From: Bacteroidaceae bacterium
GTDB lineage: Bacteria; Bacteroidota; Bacteroidia; Bacteroidales; Bacteroidaceae
Direction: 5' to 3'
DNA: 64,000 nt
Assembly (NCBI GenBank): GCA_024398785.1
Contig: JAKSIO010000001.1
Location: forward strand, 310,001 to 374,000
Shown here piece by piece: positions 54,248-63,398 of the stretch. Both the position numbers and the translations under genes were made by a program. The stretch's first letter is position 1; every line of letters starts with the position of its first letter. The notes beneath the pieces were generated by a model. The model was given only the letters and a program-made list of their open reading frames with translations. It was not told where the DNA came from and did no database searches.

Positions 54248-56386
54248 ATGGCAACATTACAGAAGATCAGAAGCAAAGGACCTCTCTTGTTGATTGTAAT
54301 AGGTCTTGCTCTGTTTGCATTTATTGCAGGTGATGCGTGGAAAATGTTCAAACCAAACCAGGGCGTAGCTATGGTTGGTTCTATTAATGGAAAAAAAATC
54401 TCAGCATTGGAATTCCAGGAGGCAGTTGAACGTTATACCAAAATTATTGAGTTTGTAAATTATGGAGTTTCTCTTTCAGAGGCTGACCAGAATTCAATTC
54501 AGGATGAGGTATGGCAGACATTGGTTCGCAAGTATGTTATTGAAGAGGAAGCAACCAAGGCCGGTATAACAGTGACAGATGCCGAAATTATGGCAATTGT
54601 TGAGGCAGGTCAGAATCCTATATTGTCTCAGACTCCTTTTGTCAACCAGGAAACGGGTTTGTTTGATGCGAACACTCTGCGCAGTTTCCTGTCTACTTAC
54701 AGTATGCTGGATGCATCTCAGCTTTCTGCTGAGGAACTTGCTTATTGTGAAAGTCTTTACAGTTTTTGGGAATATATCGAGGAAACATTACGTCAGAACC
54801 AGTATGTAAGCAAATACATGAATATTGTTGGTAACGGTGTTACCACTACCAACAAGTTTGCTGTTGATGATTCATACAAGGCACGTGTACGCAAGAACGA
54901 CGTTGTTGTTGCTCTCTTGCCGTTTACTTCAATAGACGAAAGCAATATTCAGGTAACCGAGTCTGAACTCAAGGCAAAATACAACAAGATGAAGGATGTT
55001 ACTTTCCAGGTTTCTGAAAGTCGCGATATCCGTTACATTGATGTTGAAATCATGCCAAGTCAGAAAGACAAGGATGATCTGCTTGCTGAAGTAAAACAGA
55101 ATGCCGATGAATTGTCTTCTGTTACCAGTGATTATTCAGCATTTGTACGTATGGCTCAGTCTGAAGTTTCATACGTTGACCTTCCTTTTACAACTAACCG
55201 TTTCCCGCAGGATGTTGTAAAACGTTTTGACTCAGTTAAGGTTGGTAATGTATATGGCCCGTATTTTAACGCTGAAGACAATACATACAATGCATTCAAA
55301 CTGATCAGCAAAATCAGTGCGTATGATTCTATACAGTATCGCATGATACAGGTTATCGGTGACAGTAATGAAGATATTGCACAGCGTTCAGACAGTATTG
55401 TCAAAGCTCTTAAAGCCGGTGCTGATTTTGAAACACTTGCTGCAAAATATCAGCAGACAGGTCTTTCACAATGGATCAGTTCAGCAATGTATGAGTCTTC
55501 TTCTCTGAACTCTCAGGATGTTCAGTTGATTTCCCAGCTGATTTCCATGAATAAAAAAGAAATCCGTCCTATTGAAATTGGTCAGGTAAAACTTGTTGCT
55601 CAGGTAACAGCTCAAAAAAATAAGGTCAATAAATACAAGGCTGCAGTTATTAAGAGAACTGTTGATTTCAGCAGTGAAACTGCAGATAAGGCTTATGATG
55701 ATTTGAGCAACTTTGTTGCAACAAACAATTCATTGGAAGCACTGAAAGCAAATGCCAGACTTAATGGTTATTCACTGGTCGAAGTTCCGGATTTCTACAG
55801 TTCACGCCATATTGTTGGTGGTGTAGAGAAAACCAAAGATCTTCTGAGATGGATATTCCAGGCCAAGGAGGGTGAAATTTCCAAAATTTATGAATGCGGT
55901 GCCGAGAATGATCATTTGATGATTGCAGCAGTTGAGAACGTTCACAAGAAAGGAAATAGAGATATCAAGTATTTGCGTGCCGCTCTTTTAGGAGATATTG
56001 CAAATCAGAAAAAAGCAGAGTATGCAATCGAGAATATTTTCTCAAAGACTACTGACTACAAATCTATTGACGGTATTGTTGTTGACACATTGCACTTTGT
56101 AAACTTTGACAATGCTACATATATTCAGGGTCTTCCTTCAAACGAATATCTTATCGGTGCTGCTGTTGCCAAGACTCAAAGAGATCAGTTCTCTGCTCCA
56201 GTCAAAGGTAATAGCGGTGTGTTTGTTGCCAAGAAAATCACTTCTGATGATAACTCCGGCGGATTTGACAAGTCTATGGAAGAAAGTAGAGTAAAATCAA
56301 CTGCATCTTCTATGATTGTAAACAATTTGTATATTGAACTTGTTGACCGTGCTAAAGTTGAAGATAACCGCTATCTTTACTTCTAA
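54248..56386 (+). CDS. Membrane-anchored PpiD/SurA-type peptidyl-prolyl isomerase/chaperone
   Basis: 712 residues. One N-terminal transmembrane anchor (about 11-28) followed by a SurA_N-like chaperone region (about 35-240), central PPIase (rotamase)-like segments (about 245-470) and a long C-terminal part. The beginning MATLQKIRSKGPLLLIVIGLALFAFIAGDAW is split by the anchor as in PpiD. It should assist folding of exported and outer-membrane proteins at the periplasmic face of the translocon. Catalytic residues of parvulins are not obvious, so the chaperone role may dominate. It has its own promoter and terminator. Confidence 0.82.
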   Translation: MATLQKIRSKGPLLLIVIGLALFAFIAGDAWKMFKPNQGVAMVGSINGKKISALEFQEAVERYTKIIEFVNYGVSLSEADQNSIQDEVWQTLVRKYVIEEEATKAGITVTDAEIMAIVEAGQNPILSQTPFVNQETGLFDANTLRSFLSTYSMLDASQLSAEELAYCESLYSFWEYIEETLRQNQYVSKYMNIVGNGVTTTNKFAVDDSYKARVRKNDVVVALLPFTSIDESNIQVTESELKAKYNKMKDVTFQVSESRDIRYIDVEIMPSQKDKDDLLAEVKQNADELSSVTSDYSAFVRMAQSEVSYVDLPFTTNRFPQDVVKRFDSVKVGNVYGPYFNAEDNTYNAFKLISKISAYDSIQYRMIQVIGDSNEDIAQRSDSIVKALKAGADFETLAAKYQQTGLSQWISSAMYESSSLNSQDVQLISQLISMNKKEIRPIEIGQVKLVAQVTAQKNKVNKYKAAVIKRTVDFSSETADKAYDDLSNFVATNNSLEALKANARLNGYSLVEVPDFYSSRHIVGGVEKTKDLLRWIFQAKEGEISKIYECGAENDHLMIAAVENVHKKGNRDIKYLRAALLGDIANQKKAEYAIENIFSKTTDYKSIDGIVVDTLHFVNFDNATYIQGLPSNEYLIGAAVAKTQRDQFSAPVKGNSGVFVAKKITSDDNSGGFDKSMEESRVKSTASSMIVNNLYIELVDRAKVEDNRYLYF

Positions 56387-56412
56387 ATAAGGAAACACTA
56401 TCAATAGCTATA

Positions 56413-56449
56413 TAATCAAGGTCGCCTTAACGGTGACCTTGATTTTTTG
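56413..56449 (+). terminator. Intrinsic terminator after the PpiD/SurA-type gene
   Basis: AATCAAGGTC ... GACCTTGATT stem (56414-56442) with one internal mismatch and a TTAA loop, followed by T6. The remaining 150 bases to tolC are very AT-rich. Confidence 0.8.
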
Positions 56450-56555
56450 TTTTAACACCTGTTCTCAAATTTAACACATTGTGCTTTGCTATATTAAATA
56501 TATTTAAATTCAAATGTTTTTATTTTGTAATAAATTAAATGTTAAATTATTATCG

Positions 56556-56563
56556 TATTTTTG
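56556..56563 (+). promoter_or_regulatory. -7 element of the efflux operon
   Basis: TATTTTTG matches TAnnTTTG, 41 bases before the tolC-type ATG, in an AT-rich stretch; a TTTG at 56524-56527 is too far upstream to be a standard -33 box. Confidence 0.45.
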
Positions 56564-56603
56564 CGTTTATATATGAAAAAATAGTAACTATAAAAGGATT
56601 AAC

Positions 56604-58007
56604 ATGAAACATTTGCTTTCAAAAGTAAGTCTGGTAGCTGTTGCAAGTCTGTTCTCACCATGTTTTGTTGAGGCTCAAGGCATCACTAATGATTATGATG
56701 GTGTTCTGGAGCTTTCCTTACGTGATGCGGCCGAAATTGCGCTTGCAGAAAATCCAACTATCGTTGTTGCTGACAAGCAGGTGGAATTGAAAAAGATTTC
56801 ACAAAAAGAAGCCTGGCAGAATCTGTTGCCCCAGTTGTCATTGTCCGGAAATGTGAATTATACAATTCAGGCAGCGGAATTGGCTTTGGGTGGACAGAAA
56901 TTCAAGATGGGTTCCGACAATGTAAGCGCATGGACTGGTGCTGCTCAATTGAGTCTTCCTATTTTTGCACCTACTGTCTATGCTACAATGAAGTTGTCCG
57001 ATATTGATCTTAAAAATGCAGTTGAACAAAGCCGTGAATCCAGACTGGATCTTCTGAATCAGGTTGAAAAGGCATATTTCCAATTGATTCTTGCCCAGGA
57101 CAGCTATAAGGCATTGCAGCAGAGTCTTGAACAGGCAGAAAACAATTTCAAAAATATTTCTGCAATGTACAGAGTTGGAAGTACAAGTGAATTTGATATG
57201 CTTACTGCTGAGGTTCAGGTCCGTAATATGAAACCTACTGTTGTTCAGGCCCAGAATGCAGTGGAGATTGCAAAACTGCAGCTTAAGGTTCTTATGGGTG
57301 TTACCGCAAATGTTGATCTGTTGGTAAATGAAACTCTTGATGAATATGAATCAATGATGTATGATGCCCAGTTCTCGCTTGGTTCTGTAAGTCTTGAGAA
57401 TAACTCAAGTATGCGCCAGTTACGTAACAGTGAAGACATGTTGAGACAAAGTATCAAGGTTCAGTCATCAATGTTTGCTCCTTCATTGTCACTTGCTGCT
57501 ACCTATCAGACTCAGTCAATGCAGAATGCAGATTTGAATTTAGCACAGTATCAGTGGTCCAATTCTTCAAGCCTTGTCTTTTCATTGTCTATTCCTATCT
57601 ACAAGGCAAGCAATTTTACCAAACTCAAGAGTGCAAAATTGCAATTGAATCAGCTTGGTTATACCAAAACAAATACGGAACGTCAGCTTGTTATGCAGAT
57701 ACGCACATATCAGAACAATATAAAAGCAAGTCTGGAACGTGTTGAAAGTGCCAAGCAGGCTATTGTTCAGTCTGAGAAAGGACGCCAGATAGCTGAAACC
57801 CGTTATAATTCCGGTACAGGTACCATTATTGAACTTAACAGCAGTGAATTGTCTGTTATAGAGTCAAAACTTTCATATAGTCAGTCTATTTTTGATTGTC
57901 TCAGTTCAATGGCCGATCTGAACAAGGTTGTCGGAAATGATGGTGCTTTCATAACTACAAAGGGAAGAGAAAAAGTCAATCAGAATATTCAATTTGAAAA
58001 CAAATAA
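56604..58007 (+). CDS. TolC-family outer-membrane efflux protein
   Basis: 467 residues with a signal peptide (cleavage near VEA, about residue 24). Two OEP repeats are seen, each a pair of long coiled-coil helices (about 38-235 and 250-450), with LSLRDAAEIALAENPTI at the start and NSGTGTIIELNSSELSVIESKLSYSQS near the end. It forms the outer-membrane channel of a tripartite pump together with the next two genes, which follow after 9 bases each. Confidence 0.92.
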   Translation: MKHLLSKVSLVAVASLFSPCFVEAQGITNDYDGVLELSLRDAAEIALAENPTIVVADKQVELKKISQKEAWQNLLPQLSLSGNVNYTIQAAELALGGQKFKMGSDNVSAWTGAAQLSLPIFAPTVYATMKLSDIDLKNAVEQSRESRLDLLNQVEKAYFQLILAQDSYKALQQSLEQAENNFKNISAMYRVGSTSEFDMLTAEVQVRNMKPTVVQAQNAVEIAKLQLKVLMGVTANVDLLVNETLDEYESMMYDAQFSLGSVSLENNSSMRQLRNSEDMLRQSIKVQSSMFAPSLSLAATYQTQSMQNADLNLAQYQWSNSSSLVFSLSIPIYKASNFTKLKSAKLQLNQLGYTKTNTERQLVMQIRTYQNNIKASLERVESAKQAIVQSEKGRQIAETRYNSGTGTIIELNSSELSVIESKLSYSQSIFDCLSSMADLNKVVGNDGAFITTKGREKVNQNIQFENK

Positions 58008-58016
58008 TACAACAAT

Positions 58017-59027
58017 ATGAAGTACAGTAAATTTTCCGTTGTTATTTTGTCGGTCGCCGTTGCAGTCGCAAGTTGTACCGATTCATCAAAAACCGTATCA
58101 AAACAAGTATCGAAACCTGTAGTTAAGGTTTCCAGTGTTATTATGGAACCGGTGCCGCAGACAAGAACCTATGCAGCCACCATACAGAGCGATATCAAAA
58201 ACAATATAGCATCATCCACTCCGGGACGTATTGACAAGATTCTTGTGGAGGTCGGTGATTATGTAAAGAAAGGTCAGACACTTGTTCTTATGGATTCTGC
58301 CAATCTGAATAAACTGGCACTTCAGATCCGTACACAGGAAATTGAGTTTGAGCGTATCACTGAACTGTACAATGTGGGGGCAACAAGCAAGTCTGCATAC
58401 GAGAATGCCGAAATGTCTCTTGAAGTGAACAGAACCGCTCTGGAGAATCTTATGGAGAATACAAGACTTGTAAGCCCGATTGAAGGTTATATTACAGCAC
58501 GTAATTATGACGAGGGCGATTTGTACCAGTCACAGGCTATTCTTCAGGTGCAGAGCATCAGACCGGTAAAGATGCTTATTGATGTTTCTGAAACTTTCTT
58601 TTCCAAAGTTGCTGTAGGAAATAAGGTCTCCATTACTGTTGATGCTTATCCCGGCGAAACATTCCAGGGTAAGGTATCTTTGATTTATCCTATTGTAAAT
58701 GCTTCTACCCATACGTTTACAGTAGAAGTCATGATTGAAAACAAAGATGAGAAACTGCGTCCGGGTATGTTTGCACGCGCATCTCTTAACTTTGGCGACG
58801 AGAATCACGTAGTGGTTCCCGATGTGGCTATTGTAAAGCGTGCCGGAACCGGAGACCGTTTTGTTTATCTGTACAGCAACGGCAAGGTTGTATTTGTACC
58901 GGTTGTTCTTGGACAGCGTCTTGCAGACCGTTATGAATTGATTTCAGGTGTTGAATCCGGAGATCAGGTTGTAATTGCAGGTCAGGCAGCATTGTCTGAC
59001 GGTATGGAGGTTGAAGTTTCTAAATAA
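58017..59027 (+). CDS. RND efflux periplasmic adaptor (membrane fusion protein)
   Basis: 336 residues; lipoprotein signal with Cys at about 20 (VAVASCTDS). Typical adaptor order: a beta-barrel half, a biotinyl-lipoyl-like domain (TPGRIDKILVEVGDYVKKGQ, near 62-81), a short alpha-helical hairpin (about 95-150), the second lipoyl half (LVSPIEGYITARNYDEGD) and beta-barrel/MP domains (about 180-330). It connects the RND pump with the TolC-type channel. 9 bases to the pump gene. Confidence 0.92.
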   Translation: MKYSKFSVVILSVAVAVASCTDSSKTVSKQVSKPVVKVSSVIMEPVPQTRTYAATIQSDIKNNIASSTPGRIDKILVEVGDYVKKGQTLVLMDSANLNKLALQIRTQEIEFERITELYNVGATSKSAYENAEMSLEVNRTALENLMENTRLVSPIEGYITARNYDEGDLYQSQAILQVQSIRPVKMLIDVSETFFSKVAVGNKVSITVDAYPGETFQGKVSLIYPIVNASTHTFTVEVMIENKDEKLRPGMFARASLNFGDENHVVVPDVAIVKRAGTGDRFVYLYSNGKVVFVPVVLGQRLADRYELISGVESGDQVVIAGQAALSDGMEVEVSK

Positions 59028-59036
59028 ATTTGAGCT

Positions 59037-62000
59037 ATGAGTTTATATGAAAGTGCGGTTAAAAGACCGATATTAACAGTTCTCTGCTTTATTGCAATAG
59101 CTATCTTCGGTATATATTCATATACCAAGTTGCCTATTGACCAGCTTCCTGACATTGAAACAAATACGGTGATGATTTACACCTATTATGCCGGTGTGGA
59201 CGCTCAAGAGGTTGAGAACAATGTTACAAAAGTACTTGAAGGAACTCTTAACAGCTGTAAGTTCCTTAAACATATTACTTCTAAATCATCTGACAATACT
59301 TCTATCATTACTCTTGAATTTGAATACGGACATGATATTGATGACCTGACAAACGATGTGCGTGACAAACTCGGTATGATAAGCATGCAGCTGCCTGATG
59401 GAGTAAGCGATCCTATCCTGTTCAAGTTCGATACCAGCATGATGCCTATTCTTATGCTGGCAGTTACAGCGAACCAGAGTTCGTCAGCATTATACAAGTT
59501 GTTGGACGAGAATGTTTCAAACCCGTTGGCACGTATCCCTGGTGTAGGTACAGTGTCAATTGTGGGCGCCCCGCAACGTGAAATATATGTTTATTGCGAT
59601 CCGCAGAAACTGGAAGGTTACAATCTGACTGTTGAGGCTATCAGCAACGTGATTGCTGCAGAAAACAGAAACCTTACCGGAGGTACCCTTGATATAGGTA
59701 ACGAAACTTATTCATTGCGTATCAAAGGTGAATTTGAAGATCCCAGCGAGATTGAAGACTTTGTCATAGCATCTATTGGCGGTAGAAACATTTACCTTAA
59801 AGATGTTGCCAAGGTTGTTGATACAAATCAGGAAAAATCTCAGGAGAGTTATACCAACGGCCGCCGCGGTGCTACCATTATGATCCAGAAGCAGAGTGGT
59901 GCCAATACCGTTGAAATATGCCGCAAGGTCAAGTCTATGTTGCCCGAGTTGCAGAAGAGCCTTCCTAATGATATTGAAATCAGTACAATCAACGACGGTT
60001 CTGAAGATATTGTAATGATGATTGACGCGCTTGCAGAAACAATCCTTCTTGCGCTGCTGTTTGTTGTCATTGTTGTATATGTGTTCACCGGACGTTGGCG
60101 TGCAACTATTGTTATTGCACTCACCATTCCTATCTCTCTGTTGGCATCGTTTATATATCTTGCTGTATCAGGAGGTTCGTTGAACGTAATCTCATTGTTG
60201 TGTCTTACCATCGCCATTGGTATGGTTGTGGACGATGCCATTGTGGTTCTGGAAAACACAACTACCTATATTGATCGTGGTGCTGATCCGCGTCAGGCAG
60301 CAATCCATGCTACCAACGAGGTTGCATTGTCAGTTATGGCCTCAACGCTTACAATTGTGGCAGTGTTCTTCCCGCTGACGCTTGTCAACGGTATGGCCGG
60401 CGTGCTTTTCAAGCAGTTGGGATGGATTATGTGTGTGATTATTGCAATGTCTCTGCTTATCTCTATCACACTTACCCCGATGCTCTGCTCAAAGATGCTG
60501 CGTCTGCAACGTAAACAGAACAAGGTACATAAAGTAATATACACTCCAATACAGAAGACTCTGAACGCTCTTGACGGCTGGTATTCAAAACGTATCAATT
60601 GGTGCGTACGTCATAGAAAGAGTGTCATTGCCGTATGTCTTCTTATTTTTGCCGCATCTTTGTTTACCGGCAAGTATATCAAGTCAGAGTTTTTCCCAGC
60701 ATCCGAATCCAACCGTATCCAGGCAACTTTGACACTTCCTATGAATACAAGTACTGAACGTTCAAAGGTTATTGCAAGCCAGTTGCTTGATTTGTGGACA
60801 GAGGAATTCGGCGACAATATCAAGGTACTGAACTATTCGGTAGGTTCTGCCGATGAAGACAATGCGTTTGCCGCAATGCGTTCCAACGGTAGCAATATCA
60901 TTACGTTCACTCTTACATTGCGCCATCTGGAAGAACGTACAATGCGTTCTGCAGTCATTATGGATAAGATACGTGCCGATTTGGCAAGAGTTCCTGAAAT
61001 AGAGCGCTCTATTGTCAACACCGGTAGTATGGGTATGGGCTCGTCATCGTCTGCAAACTTTGAGGTTTACGGATATGATTTTGATGAGTCCGATAAGGTT
61101 GCACGTGAATTCCTTGAAAAGATCAAACAGGTTCCGGCTGTGGGTGAAGCATACATGAGCCGTGACCAGTATCTGCCAAAGTATCAGGTCGATTTTGACC
61201 GTGAGAAACTTGCCATGAACGGATTGAATGTTTCTACAGCAGGTTCGTTCCTGCGTAACCGTATTTACGGTGCTGTTGCAACATACTTCCGTGAAGACGG
61301 TGAGGAGTACAAGGTTATGGTAAAGTACGCTCCCGAGTTCCGCCAGAATATGAGCGATCTTGAAAATATTCTTCTCTACGGTACAGGTAACAGCGCTATC
61401 CGTGTCAAGGATGTTGCTCAGGTTAACGAGTATTTTGCGCCTCCTACCATTGAACGCAAGGACCGTCAGCGTGTCAATACCATTACATGTATGCCTTCAA
61501 GCGATGCCGTATTGAGCGATATCGTTGAAGCCGGAAATCAGATTCTTTCTGAGATGAACATTCCTCTTGGCGTATCAGTAACTATTGCGGGTGACTATGA
61601 GGAACAGCAGAAATCTTTTGCGGATATGGGACTGCTGGCTTTGATTATCCTTATGCTTGTGTTCATTGTGATGGCATCGCAGTTTGAATCTCTTACAATG
61701 CCGTTCATTATCATGTTCTCAATACCGTTTGCTTTGAGCGGTGTTATGGTGGGACTTGCAATAACAGGTACAACACTCAACATTATGAGTGCCCTTGGTG
61801 CCGTTATGCTTATAGGTATTGTTGTAAAGAACGGTATCGTGCTTATTGACTATACCCGTCTGTGCCGTGAACGCGGTCTGTCAGCAATCCAATCTGCAGT
61901 GAAGGCTGCACGCAGCCGTTTGCGCCCGGTACTTATGACATCTCTTACAACAATTCTGGGTATGGTTCCTATGGCCACAAGTAAGGGAGAAGGCTCTGAA

Positions 62001-62207
62001 ATGTGGATCCCACTGGGTGTAGCTGCTATTGGTGGTATGATTTTCTCAACCTTGGTTACATTGGTGATCGTACCTTCATTATATTGCGTTACACAGGGTG
62101 TATCCGTCAAGAAAGCACGCCGTAAGCATGCAAAACAGCTCAAACTGAATGCTTATTGGGAAGAGAATAAAAATGTGTTTATTTACGATAAGACAGCAAA
62201 ACAATAA
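59037..62207 (+). CDS. RND-family efflux permease (AcrB/HAE1-like)
   Basis: 1056-residue inner-membrane proton-driven pump. Twelve transmembrane segments with two large periplasmic loops, as in AcrB. Landmarks: N-terminal PILTVLCFIAIAIFGIYSYTKLPIDQLPDIE, transmembrane segment 4 with CLTIAIGMVVDDAIVVLENT (the two adjacent Asp of the proton relay), and the conserved GIVVKNGIVLIDY and PVLMTSLTTILGMVPMA in the second half. Substrate is unknown; the HAE1 style suggests drugs, bile acids or other amphiphiles rather than metals. Third gene of the pump operon. Confidence 0.93.
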   Translation: MSLYESAVKRPILTVLCFIAIAIFGIYSYTKLPIDQLPDIETNTVMIYTYYAGVDAQEVENNVTKVLEGTLNSCKFLKHITSKSSDNTSIITLEFEYGHDIDDLTNDVRDKLGMISMQLPDGVSDPILFKFDTSMMPILMLAVTANQSSSALYKLLDENVSNPLARIPGVGTVSIVGAPQREIYVYCDPQKLEGYNLTVEAISNVIAAENRNLTGGTLDIGNETYSLRIKGEFEDPSEIEDFVIASIGGRNIYLKDVAKVVDTNQEKSQESYTNGRRGATIMIQKQSGANTVEICRKVKSMLPELQKSLPNDIEISTINDGSEDIVMMIDALAETILLALLFVVIVVYVFTGRWRATIVIALTIPISLLASFIYLAVSGGSLNVISLLCLTIAIGMVVDDAIVVLENTTTYIDRGADPRQAAIHATNEVALSVMASTLTIVAVFFPLTLVNGMAGVLFKQLGWIMCVIIAMSLLISITLTPMLCSKMLRLQRKQNKVHKVIYTPIQKTLNALDGWYSKRINWCVRHRKSVIAVCLLIFAASLFTGKYIKSEFFPASESNRIQATLTLPMNTSTERSKVIASQLLDLWTEEFGDNIKVLNYSVGSADEDNAFAAMRSNGSNIITFTLTLRHLEERTMRSAVIMDKIRADLARVPEIERSIVNTGSMGMGSSSSANFEVYGYDFDESDKVAREFLEKIKQVPAVGEAYMSRDQYLPKYQVDFDREKLAMNGLNVSTAGSFLRNRIYGAVATYFREDGEEYKVMVKYAPEFRQNMSDLENILLYGTGNSAIRVKDVAQVNEYFAPPTIERKDRQRVNTITCMPSSDAVLSDIVEAGNQILSEMNIPLGVSVTIAGDYEEQQKSFADMGLLALIILMLVFIVMASQFESLTMPFIIMFSIPFALSGVMVGLAITGTTLNIMSALGAVMLIGIVVKNGIVLIDYTRLCRERGLSAIQSAVKAARSRLRPVLMTSLTTILGMVPMATSKGEGSEMWIPLGVAAIGGMIFSTLVTLVIVPSLYCVTQGVSVKKARRKHAKQLKLNAYWEENKNVFIYDKTAKQ

Positions 62208-62219
62208 CTATCTGCAATT

Positions 62220-62513
62220 ATGAAATCAGTTTTTATAGCATTTGACAGTGTTCATACTGAAACAATTATTGAATTGCTAACGCGTAACAACTGCCGCGGA
62301 TTCTCAATGGTTGATTCAATGAAAGGCCGTGGAAGTGTTGACGGTGAACCGCATTTTGGTTCACACGCATGGCCAAGCATGTGCTCCGGTATAATCACTG
62401 TTGTAGAAGACAAAAGGGTCGATACCCTGTTGTCGGCACTGAAGAAACTTGATGAGTCGGCTCCAAAACTCGGTCTGAGAGCTTTTGTATGGACTATTGA
62501 ACAATCAATATAA
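62220..62513 (+). CDS. Small PII-like/ferredoxin-fold protein linked to the RND operon
   Basis: 97 residues, no signal peptide. Strand-helix pattern of a GlnB/CutA-like ferredoxin fold (MKSVFIAFDSVHTETIIELL, FSMVDSMKGRG and a C-terminal RAFVWTIE), and the GRGS-containing loop resembles the PII T-loop region. Likely a trimeric small-ligand or metal sensor; this is fold-level inference. Located 12 bases after the pump gene and 2 bases before the cysteine synthase gene, so it is co-transcribed with both. Confidence 0.6.
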   Translation: MKSVFIAFDSVHTETIIELLTRNNCRGFSMVDSMKGRGSVDGEPHFGSHAWPSMCSGIITVVEDKRVDTLLSALKKLDESAPKLGLRAFVWTIEQSI

Positions 62514-62515
62514 CA

Positions 62516-63397
62516 ATGGAAATAAAAGTCGGCTCAACACCGCTGATCAAAATAGAACGCACCGCTTCCGCTTTGGAAGCAGGTGCGTTTTTTGGAAAGT
62601 TTGAAGCTGCAAATCCTGCAGGCAGTATAAAAGACCGTGTTGCTCTTGAAATGATTCTTGATGCAGAGCAGCGCGGACTGCTCAAATCCGGTGCCACTAT
62701 CATTGAACCAACAAGCGGCAATACCGGTATAGGTCTTGCGTATGTAGGTAAACTGAAAGGGTATAAGGTAATTCTTACAATGCCAGATTCAATGAGTATG
62801 CAGCGCCGTACAATACTTATGAACTACGGTGCCGAACTGGTGCTTACTCCTGCAGCGGAAGGTATGTCCGGTTCTATTGCGGAGGCGGAACGCTTACGCG
62901 CTTCTATCCCTGGTTCTATCATATTAGGCCAGTTTGACAATCCGGCCAATCCGCTGGCTCATTATAAAACTACCGGTCCCGAAATCTGGGAACAGACCTG
63001 TGGAAAAGTTGACTTGCTGGTTGCAGGAATAGGAACAGGAGGCACAATATCCGGAACGGCCCGTTTTCTTAAAGAGCAGAATCCTGCCATTACCGTAGTT
63101 GGTGTTGAACCTGCCTCAAGTCCGCTTCTGAGCAAAGGTACCGTGGGACAACATGCAATTCAGGGCATCGGACCTAACTTTGTGCCCAAAACTCTGGACA
63201 GATCACTGATTGATATTGTAGTAGATGTTACTGATTCACAGGCATTGGATACAACAGCATTGCTGTGGAACGAAAATATAAACGTTGGTTATTCCTCAGG
63301 AGCAGCTGTTTGGGCTGCAGCAAAAATTTTGAAAGAAAATTATGGCAAATATCAATGTCCCGTTGTAATTTTGCCTGACTCTAAAGACAGATATTGA
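62516..63397 (+). CDS. Cysteine synthase (O-acetylserine sulfhydrylase)
   Basis: PLP enzyme making cysteine from O-acetylserine and sulfide. 293 residues. PLP-Lys motif NPAGSIKDRVALEM (near 33-46), substrate loop TSGNTGIGLAY (near 65), phosphate loop GIGTGGTISG (near 168) and C-terminal VVILPDSKDRY. Slightly shorter than CysK (about 310-320) and close to CysM in size; the isoform cannot be decided. Two bases after the PII-like gene, one base before thiL. Confidence 0.9.
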   Translation: MEIKVGSTPLIKIERTASALEAGAFFGKFEAANPAGSIKDRVALEMILDAEQRGLLKSGATIIEPTSGNTGIGLAYVGKLKGYKVILTMPDSMSMQRRTILMNYGAELVLTPAAEGMSGSIAEAERLRASIPGSIILGQFDNPANPLAHYKTTGPEIWEQTCGKVDLLVAGIGTGGTISGTARFLKEQNPAITVVGVEPASSPLLSKGTVGQHAIQGIGPNFVPKTLDRSLIDIVVDVTDSQALDTTALLWNENINVGYSSGAAVWAAAKILKENYGKYQCPVVILPDSKDRY

Positions 63398-63398
63398 T